Assembly: GCA_032229625.1 (NCBI GenBank) | Contig: JAVTVZ010000147.1 | Span: 1-44,362, forward strand | Source of the DNA: Kineosphaera sp032229625 | Lineage (GTDB): Bacteria > Actinomycetota > Actinomycetes > Actinomycetales > Dermatophilaceae | Length of the DNA: 44,362 nt | Direction of reading: 5' to 3' | Part shown: piece by piece, positions 7,104 through 18,613 of the stretch | Numbering within the stretch: the stretch's first letter is position 1 | Layout of the letters: each line of letters begins with the position of its first letter | Made by a program: the position numbers and the translations under genes | The notes under the pieces: generated by a model | What the model saw: the letters and a program-made list of their open reading frames with translations, nothing else | Told to the model about the DNA's origin: nothing | The model's database searches: none

Positions 7104-8462
7104 ATGAGATCCTGCTGCGCCGTCTACGTCGATGTCGGTTATCTGCTCGCGGCCGCCGCGACGCGCGTGACCGGTAGCTCGCTGCGACGCGGCGTGCAGA
7201 CCGACTACGCCGCGCTCATTGAGGCGCTCGCCGCGCAGGCCGAGGCCGACTCGGGGCTGCCGCTGCTGCGGATCAACTGGTACGACGCGGGGGGCCGCCC
7301 CGGGGGTCGACCCGACCTGTCGCAGGACGAGATCGGGCTGCTGCCCAACGTCAAGCTGCGGCTGGGTCGGCTGTCGTACACCGGTGAGCAGAAGGGCGTC
7401 GACGTCCGCATCGGCCTCGACCTGGCGATCCAGGCCCGGCAGCGCATCGCCGACGTCGTCTATCTCGTCTCCGGCGACGACGATCTCACCGAGGCGGTCG
7501 AGGAGGCGCAAGGGCACGGCGTGCAGATCGTGCTGCTCGCGGTGCCGCGCCACGACGGCAAGCCGCTCGCCGCCGCCAAGCACCTGCTGCGCGAGGTCGA
7601 TCGGATGCTCGTCATCGACGCCGACGCCATCGACGCCGCCGTGCGCCCGGCCGCGATCCCCGAGGCGCTCGTGCCCGCACCCTTCGCGACCGGCGACGCC
7701 GACGCTGCCGGCGCGCTGGACGGCGACTCCGGCGGCGCCGCGACGCCCACCGACGGCACGGGCTCCACCGACGGCACGGGCTCCACCGACCGCACGGCTG
7801 GCACCGACGGCACGGGTGACAGCGCCGGGACGGCACCCTCCGACGGGCCGGGCCGGGTCCGTCGGCGCGTCACGCGGGTCGGCGGGCAGGTGTTGCCCAT
7901 CGGTCCGACCCCGACGACGCCGTCGGCTACCCCCGCGGCGCCCGTGCCCGGGCCGCCCCCCGGGGCGCGACCGGCGCCCACGCCTCGCGGACCGGCCACC
8001 GGCGAGGCGCCGGCCGCGCCCGCCGCGGGGGTCCAGGTGCCGACCCCGGGCGCGACGGGTGCCGCGCCCCGCCCGGGATCGCCCGGGGGAGCCCTCGCCG
8101 GAGCCGCGGCGGGGGTGCCGTCGGCCGTCCCGTCGCCGGCGCTCTTCGCGGGCCGTAAGGCGGCGGGCGTCGCGCTGCCCGACGGGGTCGTGGCCGCGCC
8201 CCGCAGCGTCGCCCCGGACGGCGTGACGATCGCCGACGTCGACGCCGTCGCCCGCCAGGTCGTCGCGTCGTGGTGCGCGTCGGCGACGCTGGACTCGCTC
8301 GGGGTGCTGCGTGACGGCGCCCCGAAGATCCCCTCCGAGCTCGACCGCGCGCTCCTCATGGACCTCTCGGGCCTCGTCGACGGCGAATACCTCGAGGACG
8401 ACACGCGCCACGAGCTGCGGGCCCGGTTCTGGTATCACGTGGGTCGCGTCCGGGCCGTCTGA
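7104..8462 (+). CDS. NYN-domain (PIN-like) ribonuclease-type protein
   Basis: The 452-residue product has an N-terminal NYN domain (about 1-185), the PIN-like nuclease fold of LabA/DUF88 proteins. Putative metal-binding acids are visible in AVYVDVGYLL, QKGVDVRIGLDL and YLVSGDDDL, in the order expected for the family. A long low-complexity region follows (about 200-365), rich in Thr/Gly repeats (DGTGSTDGTGST) and then Pro/Ala. A conserved C-terminal helical part of about 75 residues follows (IADVDAVARQVVASW to the end). This architecture recurs in actinobacteria; the family is thought to cut or bind RNA, but no substrate is known for this type. The Thr/Gly repeat may vary in length. Confidence 0.8.
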   Translation: MRSCCAVYVDVGYLLAAAATRVTGSSLRRGVQTDYAALIEALAAQAEADSGLPLLRINWYDAGGRPGGRPDLSQDEIGLLPNVKLRLGRLSYTGEQKGVDVRIGLDLAIQARQRIADVVYLVSGDDDLTEAVEEAQGHGVQIVLLAVPRHDGKPLAAAKHLLREVDRMLVIDADAIDAAVRPAAIPEALVPAPFATGDADAAGALDGDSGGAATPTDGTGSTDGTGSTDRTAGTDGTGDSAGTAPSDGPGRVRRRVTRVGGQVLPIGPTPTTPSATPAAPVPGPPPGARPAPTPRGPATGEAPAAPAAGVQVPTPGATGAAPRPGSPGGALAGAAAGVPSAVPSPALFAGRKAAGVALPDGVVAAPRSVAPDGVTIADVDAVARQVVASWCASATLDSLGVLRDGAPKIPSELDRALLMDLSGLVDGEYLEDDTRHELRARFWYHVGRVRAV

Positions 8463-8514
8463 TCATTCGGGCCGCGCGGGCGGCGACGGCGAGCGGCGTG
8501 GCAGGGTGCGGGCC

Positions 8515-9159
8515 GTGGATACGACATTGATGGTCAAGGCGCTCGGCGGGATCTTCGCGATCATGAACCCGTTCGTCGCGCTCCCGATGTTCCTCGCTCT
8601 GACGCAGGACTACTCGCTGCAGCGGCAGCGCAGCAGCGCCGTCCGGGTCGTCGTCTACTCGGCGATCCTGTCGTCGGCGATCCTGCTCGGCGGCGCGGTC
8701 GTGCTGGAGTTCTTCGGGGTCTCGGTCTCGGACTTCCGCATCGCCGGCGGCATCGTGCTCATGATGATCTCCCTGGGCATGCTCAACGGCACCGGCAGCT
8801 CCGCGCACAGCGGCACCGACGCCGAGCAGGAGCATCACGAGGCGCAGGCCGCGACGTCGGACATCTCCTTCTATCCGATGGCGTTCCCGATGATGGTGGG
8901 GCCGGGCACGATCACGACGATCATCGTGCTGGCCGGCTCGTCCTCGGGCGCCGGTGGCCTGCTCGAGGTCGGACTCGCGCTGGCGATCGTGCTCGCGGCG
9001 CTGCTGCTCGTGCTGTGGTTCGCCCCGACGATCGGCAAGCACATGTCGATGACCCTGCGCACGATCATGACCCGGCTCATGGGCATGATCCTCGCCGCGA
9101 TCGCCGTCGAGATGGTGGTCGCCGGCCTCGGCGTCGCCCTGCCCGGCCTCGCGCGCTGA
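8515..9159 (+). CDS. MarC-family integral membrane protein
   Basis: The product has 214 residues from GTG 8515; a CAGGGT box 7 bases upstream fits a leaderless start. There are six predicted transmembrane helices with the MarC signatures FAIMNPFVALPMFLALT at the start and PMAFPMMVGPGTITTIIVL in the middle. A hydrophilic loop of about 30 residues rich in His, Glu and Gln (DAEQEHHEAQ) lies between helices 3 and 4. MarC proteins are inner-membrane proteins of unknown transport function; the old link to multiple antibiotic resistance has been withdrawn for E. coli marC. It stands alone between the NYN gene and glgP. Confidence 0.88.
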   Translation: MDTTLMVKALGGIFAIMNPFVALPMFLALTQDYSLQRQRSSAVRVVVYSAILSSAILLGGAVVLEFFGVSVSDFRIAGGIVLMMISLGMLNGTGSSAHSGTDAEQEHHEAQAATSDISFYPMAFPMMVGPGTITTIIVLAGSSSGAGGLLEVGLALAIVLAALLLVLWFAPTIGKHMSMTLRTIMTRLMGMILAAIAVEMVVAGLGVALPGLAR

Positions 9160-9258
9160 CGCGCCGGGGCCGCGCGCTCGAGGACGTGCGGCCCCCGCCC
9201 GCCCATCCCACCGATCGGACAGCCCCGCGGCGCGGGCAGCCGGGCAGTTCTCCTGGTC

Positions 9259-9286
9259 CTGACGCAAAAACGCGCGGTGCTAATCT
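9259..9286 (+). promoter_or_regulatory. Putative glgP promoter
   Basis: CTGACG (9259-9264) and TAATCT (9281-9286) are separated by 16 bases, in the only AT-leaning stretch of this 261-base gap. It would give a leader of about 130 bases before glgP, which has a strong AGGAGG site at 9412. Confidence 0.4.
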
Positions 9287-9420
9287 CGGCCGGGAATTCG
9301 CGGTGCGGACGGTTCGGTATGTCGTGACGATTTCCGTCATTCCGGGCCTGCCCGTCGGATTCTGAATACGAGTGCACTGCGTCGCGTCGAGGCAGTGGCT
9401 CGCACACCCAGGAGGGCGAC

Positions 9421-12051
<2,631 letters not shown>

Positions 12052-12085
12052 GTCGACGCCCGGCGTCGAGCGACGTCCCAGCCAC

Positions 12086-12117
12086 GGTGGCGGGGTGCCT
12101 GCGGGCGCCCCGCCACC
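12086..12117 (+). terminator. Terminator-like hairpin after glgP
   Basis: A perfect 10-bp stem GGTGGCGGGG / CCCCGCCACC encloses a 12-base loop, 35 bases after the glgP stop and before the response-regulator promoter. Confidence 0.6.
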
Positions 12118-12202
12118 TGGCGTGTCTGGCCCTGCGGCACCCGCTGCCGGTGCCCGGCCGACGCATCTGCCGGCCGCCGCAGTCCAGGTCCCGACGCAGA
12201 GT

Positions 12203-12208
12203 CAGACT
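12203..12208 (+). promoter_or_regulatory. Putative -10 box CAGACT for the response regulator
   Basis: CAGACT ends 6 bases before the ATG at 12215. It supports this start over the longer open frame that runs back into glgP. Confidence 0.45.
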
Positions 12209-12214
12209 GGGGCG

Positions 12215-12964
12215 ATGGTGGCGCAGAGGCGGACCGGGACGACGCGAGTGCTCGTCGTCGACGACGAACCGGTGCTGGCGGGCATGGTCGGCACCTATCT
12301 GGAGCGGGCCGGCTATGACGTGAGCACGACCGGCGACGGCCCGGCCGCCGTCGAGCTGGCCCGCAGTCTGGACCCGGCGGTCGTCGTGCTCGATCTCGGG
12401 CTGCCCGGCCTCGACGGGATCGAGGTCTGTCGTCAGGTCCGGACCTTCTCCGACTGCTACGTGCTGATGCTCACGGCCCGTGACGACGAGATCGACATGC
12501 TCGTCGGGCTCGGCGTCGGAGCGGACGACTACGTGACCAAGCCTTTCCGCGTGCGCGAGCTCGTCGCGCGTGTGCAGGTGCTGCTGCGCCGCCCGCGCGG
12601 CGGGTGCGGCGCGTCGATCGGCCCCGGAGCGGCCGCTGGGGTGAGCGCGGCCGAGCCGCCGACGCGCTCGTTCGGGGCGCTGCGCATCGACCCGGCGGCG
12701 CGCGAGGTGACGCTGGCCGGGGCGCCGATCGACCTGACCCGCACCGAATTCGACGTGCTCGAGGCGCTGTCGGCGCGGCCGCGGCTGGCCTTCAGCCGAC
12801 GCCGACTCGTCGACGCGGTGTGGGGCCCGCAGTGGGTCGGCGACGAGCACCTCGTCGACGTGCATGTCGGGCACGTGCGACGCAAGCTCGGTGACGATCC
12901 GGCCGACCCGCTCTACATCAGGACCGTGCGGGGCGTGGGCTACCGGATGGGCGACGGCGGATGA
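12215..12964 (+). CDS. OmpR/PhoB-family response regulator, CopR-like
   Basis: The 249-residue product has a receiver domain (about 10-125) with acidic pocket VVDDE, phosphorylation site Asp60 in VVVLDLGLPG, and switch residues in MLTARDDE and Lys109 (VTKPF). A linker of ~25 Gly/Ala-rich residues follows. The C-terminal winged helix (about 150-245) contains LTRTEFDVLEAL and HVGHVRRKLGDDP and ends VRGVGYRMG. It overlaps the kinase gene by ATGA. The CopR assignment is inferred from three things: the partner kinase's His-rich sensor loop, the CueP gene downstream, and a direct-repeat box at 14336 matching the known corynebacterial CopR site. Confidence 0.88.
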   Translation: MVAQRRTGTTRVLVVDDEPVLAGMVGTYLERAGYDVSTTGDGPAAVELARSLDPAVVVLDLGLPGLDGIEVCRQVRTFSDCYVLMLTARDDEIDMLVGLGVGADDYVTKPFRVRELVARVQVLLRRPRGGCGASIGPGAAAGVSAAEPPTRSFGALRIDPAAREVTLAGAPIDLTRTEFDVLEALSARPRLAFSRRRLVDAVWGPQWVGDEHLVDVHVGHVRRKLGDDPADPLYIRTVRGVGYRMGDGG

Positions 12965-14310
12965 GCCCGGCCGCCGATCGGCCCGGCGGCAGTCCCGGTG
13001 CGGGACGCGCGGGGGCCGCTCAGACGTGGTGGCGGCCGCCCGGCACGGACACCCTCGCGTGGCGCCTCGTGCTCACTCACGTCGGGCTCATCGCCGCGAT
13101 GGCGGTCACGATGATCGTCGTCGGGCTCCTCGCAGGCCCCGCGATCTTCCACTCGCACATGGTGCAGGCGGGCCACGGCGACGGCGGGCCGGTGGTGCAG
13201 CACGCCGAGGCGGCGTTCCTGCAGACGTCCGCGGTCACCCTGGCCATCGGCACCGCGATGGGCGGGGCGGACGCGCTGCTGCTCAGCGTCGTCGTGAGCC
13301 GCCGCATCGGGGCCACACTCGCGGCGTTGTCGCGGGGGGCCGAGCAGGTGGCCGCGGGCCGGTATGACGTGGCGATCCCCACGCGAGGTGTCGGCGCCGA
13401 ACTCGATGGTCTCGCCGTCAGCTTCGGCCAGATGGCCGACCGGGTCGCCGACACCGAGCGGACCCGGCGGCGGCTGCTCACCGACCTCGCGCACGAGCTG
13501 CGGACGCCCATCAGCGTCGTCGGCGTCACCGTCGACGCCATCGAGGATGGCGTCGCGCGCAGCGACGACCCGGCCGTCCTGGCGTCCCTGCGCGATCAGA
13601 TCGCCCGCCTCACCCGCCTGGCCGCCGATCTGCGGGCCGTCTCCGCCGCCGAAGAGGGTGCGCTGGAGGTGCGCCGGCGGCGTGTGCCGGTCGAGGAGCT
13701 GCTCGCGGCGCTGGGTGCCGCCCACGGTGAGGCCGCCGACGCCCGCGGCGTCCGGCTCGTCATCGCACCCGATCCCGCCGGGCGGGGTGGCGCTCGCGAC
13801 GACGATCTCGGCGGCTCGGGAGTCGCCGGTCGCCGTGCTGACGCCGAGATCGGCCCCGACGGGGTCGCCTGTCGTGTCGAGGCCGGCCTCGGCGAGGTCG
13901 ACGTCGACCCCGATCGCATCGGCCAGCTACTGACGAACCTGCTGACCAACGCCCTGCGGCACACACCCGCAGGCGGCAGGGTCGACGTGGTCGCGCGGCG
14001 CGAGCCCCGCGCGGGGCTCCCCGCAGGACCTGGTGCGGGCTCCGGCACACGGACCGGTGCAGGCGCCGGTGACGGCGTCGTGCGCATCGCGGTCACCGAT
14101 TCCGGCGACGGCATCGCCGCGGAGCACCTGCCCCACGTCTTCGAGCGGTTCTACCGCACCGACTCCGCGCGGCGGCGCGACGACGGCGGCACAGGCGTCG
14201 GGCTGGCCATCAGCGCCGCCATCGCCCACGCCCACGGCGGCACCTTGACCGCGGCCAGCCCCGGCCTGAACGCCGGCGCGACGTTCACCCTGACACTGCC
14301 CGCCGTCTGA
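12961..14310 (+). CDS. Sensor histidine kinase, probable copper sensor (CopS-like)
   Basis: The 449-residue membrane kinase has TM1 at about 38-60 and a short extracytoplasmic loop (61-88, FHSHMVQAGHGDGG and VVQHAEAAF) rich in His and Met, suited to binding copper. TM2 is at about 90-114. A HAMP domain follows (115-170), then a dimerisation domain with phospho-acceptor His178 in DLAHELRTPIS. The ATPase domain contains N-box LLTNALRHTP, G1 TDSGDGI, F-box FERFYR and G2 GGTGVGLAIS. Two low-complexity insertions, about 270-303 and 350-372 (Gly/Ala/Arg/Asp-rich), interrupt the ATPase region, which is unusual. Start and coupling come from the ATGA overlap with the regulator. No hairpin is visible before the CopR-like box 25 bases after the stop. 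Confidence 0.9.
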   Translation: MSPAADRPGGSPGAGRAGAAQTWWRPPGTDTLAWRLVLTHVGLIAAMAVTMIVVGLLAGPAIFHSHMVQAGHGDGGPVVQHAEAAFLQTSAVTLAIGTAMGGADALLLSVVVSRRIGATLAALSRGAEQVAAGRYDVAIPTRGVGAELDGLAVSFGQMADRVADTERTRRRLLTDLAHELRTPISVVGVTVDAIEDGVARSDDPAVLASLRDQIARLTRLAADLRAVSAAEEGALEVRRRRVPVEELLAALGAAHGEAADARGVRLVIAPDPAGRGGARDDDLGGSGVAGRRADAEIGPDGVACRVEAGLGEVDVDPDRIGQLLTNLLTNALRHTPAGGRVDVVARREPRAGLPAGPGAGSGTRTGAGAGDGVVRIAVTDSGDGIAAEHLPHVFERFYRTDSARRRDDGGTGVGLAISAAIAHAHGGTLTAASPGLNAGATFTLTLPAV

Positions 14311-14335
14311 GCGGCGACCGGCCGCGCGCTGCGAC

Positions 14336-14351
14336 CTTCATCGAATCTTCA
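14336..14351 (-). promoter_or_regulatory. CopR-like direct-repeat operator
   Basis: CTTCA occurs at 14336 and again at 14347, exactly 11 bases apart. On the complementary strand this reads TGAAGATTC-GA-TGAAGGTCG. That closely matches the Corynebacterium glutamicum CopR box (TGAAGATTT-N2-TGAAGATTT), and an 11-bp period is standard for tandem OmpR-family binding. It lies between the kinase stop and the small His-rich ORF. Confidence 0.6.
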
Positions 14352-14397
14352 GAGCGATCACGGGATCCGGCCTGGGCGGGCCACGCAACCTGGTGTC

Positions 14398-14568
14398 GTG
14401 GCGCACCCCGCGGGAGTCGGCGGCAGGCCGGCCGAGGGCCGGTCGAGGCAGATGCAGACGATCGCGGCCGACCTCGAAGCGGACGTCCAGGCGCCTGGGT
14501 CGAGCGCCCAGGCCTGGCATCGTCACCACCCCCATCACGCCGGAATCGGCATGATGACCTCCCTCTAG
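14398..14568 (+). CDS. Small His/Met-rich ORF in the copper cluster (56 codons)
   Basis: A GTG at 14398 opens a frame of 56 codons ending in TAG at 14566-14568; an internal ATG at 14452 would give 38 residues. The last 17 residues carry WHRHHPHHAGIGMMTSL, with five His and two Met, while the first part is Gly/Arg/Gln-rich. About 50 of 57 codons end in G or C. It sits 46 bases after the CopR-like box and 66 bases before the DUF6803-like gene. It could be a tiny copper-binding peptide or a copper-sensing leader ORF. No ribosome-binding site is evident at either start, so chance is not excluded. I know of no described family. Confidence 0.42.
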   Translation: MAHPAGVGGRPAEGRSRQMQTIAADLEADVQAPGSSAQAWHRHHPHHAGIGMMTSL

Positions 14569-14634
14569 ACGCCTGAACTGCGCAGATGTGGCCGCCCCGG
14601 CGGTCCTGCGAGCCATGACCCGAAAGGACCCTCG

Positions 14635-15378
14635 ATGGCCATCGACACCTCCCCCCGGCGCGCGGACAGTTCGTCGGGTCCGGGGCAGGCCCGCCGTGCC
14701 GGGCTCACCGGCCGGGCGGCCCCGACGCCGCTGCTCGTCGGCGTCGGAGTGCTCACGCTCGCGCTGGCCGCGATCGGCCTGCTGGCGCCCGACCGCACCG
14801 CCGACGCAGGGACCGCGATGGGCGCGATGTCGACGCACTACATGGGGCTGCTCGCGGCCTCCCAACCGTGGAACCTGCTGATCTTCATGGCGTTGCCCGT
14901 CGTCCTCGCCGAGACCCTGGCCATCACCGAGCTCGTCGTCCTCTTCGGCGGCCGCACCCCGGTCTGGGTCCGCGGGCTCAACCGCGCGGCCGGGCTGCTC
15001 GCCGGGCCCGTCATGATCGGCATCACCGTCCACCTGCTGCGGTATACCGTCGTCCCCTTGACCACCGGCGGCGGGTGGCGCGGCGTCGCCGACGTCGTCG
15101 CCGTGCTCGCCTACCTCGCCGGCACCGTGCCGATGGTCGGCCTCACCCTCGTCGAGCTGGGCCTGCTCGGACGCGACGACCACCGGGCGTTGGCGCTGCA
15201 CGCGACCTTCGTGGGCGTCTTCCTCGTCCTGGCGCACGTCGCGATGATCTTCGGGATGCTCGACCCCACCGTGCTCGGCTGGCACGCCGGCGACGTGCCC
15301 GGCCTGTCCGGTACGACCCACGACATGCCTGGCGGTGCCACGATGCCCGGCATGAGCCACTCCGGGATGAACCACTGA
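14635..15378 (+). CDS. DUF6803-like integral membrane protein with Met/His C-terminal tail
   Basis: The product has 247 residues from ATG 14635, with GAAAGGA 7 bases upstream. It has about five to six transmembrane helices: one near residue 30-50, a pair at 80-130, then 135-160 and 170-220. A conserved-looking MSTHYMGLLAASQPW follows the first helix. The C-terminal 25 residues (HDMPGGATMPGMSHSGMNH) alternate Met and His as in extracytoplasmic copper-binding tails. The stop is two bases before the CueP gene, so they form an operon. The context suggests copper binding or transport at the membrane. The molecular function is unknown, and the family name is from memory of similar actinobacterial proteins. 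Confidence 0.7.
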   Translation: MAIDTSPRRADSSSGPGQARRAGLTGRAAPTPLLVGVGVLTLALAAIGLLAPDRTADAGTAMGAMSTHYMGLLAASQPWNLLIFMALPVVLAETLAITELVVLFGGRTPVWVRGLNRAAGLLAGPVMIGITVHLLRYTVVPLTTGGGWRGVADVVAVLAYLAGTVPMVGLTLVELGLLGRDDHRALALHATFVGVFLVLAHVAMIFGMLDPTVLGWHAGDVPGLSGTTHDMPGGATMPGMSHSGMNH

Positions 15379-15380
15379 TC

Positions 15381-16022
15381 ATGCGTGCCCTGCCTACCAC
15401 CGCGACCCTGCTGATCGCTGCGCTCGCCACCGCCCTCGCCGGCTGCGGCACCACGTCCACCGATGCCGATGCCGCGCTCTCCCCGTCGGCCTCCGCCCCT
15501 GTGACCTCGGCCGCAGCCGAGGCCCCACCCGGCGCCGCCACCGGTGACGCGGCCGAGCTGCTCGCCGCGCACGGCCTCACCGGCAAGACCGGCCGCCAGA
15601 TCGTCGACGCCCTCGACCGCGACCCGTCCCCGCGGCCGCTGAGCCTGACAGGATCGGTGCGCCCGACGCAGCTCGTCCTGTCCGACGGCGCCCGCGAGGC
15701 GAGCCTGCCGCTGCCCGGCGACTCCTTCTATCTGTCCGTGGCGCCCTTCGTGAGCCGCACCCACGAGTGCTTCCACCACAACCTCGGCACGTGCCAGGGC
15801 GAGCTGTCGGGCCGGCCGGTCCACGTCACGATCACCGACGCCGCCGGCGCGACCCTCGTCGACCGGGACGAGACGACGTATGCCAACGGGTTCGTCGGCT
15901 TCTGGGTGCCCGCCGGCACGTCGGGCACGATCACCGTCACCCACGACGGCAAGACCGGGAGCGTCCCGTTCAGCACGGGCGCGCAGAGCCCGACCTGCCT
16001 GACGACGCTGCGCCTGACCTGA
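15381..16022 (+). CDS. cueP: CueP-family copper-binding lipoprotein
   Basis: The 213-residue product has a lipoprotein signal peptide (TLLIAALATALAGCG, lipidation Cys22) and a Ser/Ala/Pro linker to about 55. A CueP domain follows. The hallmark SFYLSVAPFVSRTHECFHHNLGTCQGEL contains Cys130 and Cys138, and a third Cys206 lies near the end (SPTCLTTL). This matches the three-Cys pattern of Salmonella CueP (two Cys eight apart and one far downstream). CueP stores periplasmic copper and supplies or reduces it; a lipid anchor would hold it outside the membrane in a monoderm cell. It is the last gene of the copper operon and is followed by a strong hairpin. Confidence 0.9.
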   Translation: MRALPTTATLLIAALATALAGCGTTSTDADAALSPSASAPVTSAAAEAPPGAATGDAAELLAAHGLTGKTGRQIVDALDRDPSPRPLSLTGSVRPTQLVLSDGAREASLPLPGDSFYLSVAPFVSRTHECFHHNLGTCQGELSGRPVHVTITDAAGATLVDRDETTYANGFVGFWVPAGTSGTITVTHDGKTGSVPFSTGAQSPTCLTTLRLT

Positions 16023-16040
16023 GGCGCTCTCGCCGTGACC

Positions 16041-16068
16041 GGCCCCTCGCGCAGCGGCGCGGGGGGCC
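16041..16068 (+). terminator. Terminator of the copper operon
   Basis: A 12-bp stem GGCCCCTCGCGC / GCGCGGGGGGCC (one T:G pair) has a 4-base loop AGCG and lies 19 bases after the CueP stop. A 12-base direct repeat CCCGACGCGCAG follows at 16085 and 16099. Confidence 0.65.
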
Positions 16069-16147
16069 GCGCGCGGCCTTGCGCCCCGACGCGCAGGTCC
16101 CGACGCGCAGTCCCGAGGAGCCCGGGAAGAAAACATGACGCAGTTTG

Positions 16148-16168
16148 CTTGAGTCAACTGAACTCAAC
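16148..16168 (+). promoter_or_regulatory. HAIR element (HspR operator) before lon
   Basis: CTTGAGT, 7 bases, ACTCAAC matches the HspR-associated inverted repeat CTTGAGT-N7-ACTCAAG at 13 of 14 positions. It ends 15 bases before the lon ATG, immediately upstream of the ribosome-binding site. HspR represses lon in Streptomyces, so heat-shock derepression is expected here. Confidence 0.88.
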
Positions 16169-16183
16169 TGTGGAGGTGACGGA

Positions 16184-18538
<2,355 letters not shown>

Positions 18539-18556
18539 GGCGGCACCACCCCTGCG

Positions 18557-18594
18557 GCGATCGCGCGCCACCCACCCGGGTGGCGCGCGATCGC
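18557..18594. terminator. Strong bidirectional hairpin between lon and the TAP peptidase
   Basis: A perfect 17-bp stem (GCGATCGCGCGCCACCC and its complement) has a 4-base loop ACCC. It lies between two convergent genes, 19 bases past each stop, so it can end both transcripts. Confidence 0.85.
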
Positions 18595-18613
18595 GTGTTC
18601 GCAGCTGTCGGGC

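Noticed and set aside
14338..15375. Long minus-strand open frame opposite the DUF6803-like gene
   Set aside because: It is an antisense artefact of high GC; its composition is Gly/Arg/Asp-rich and it has no domain.
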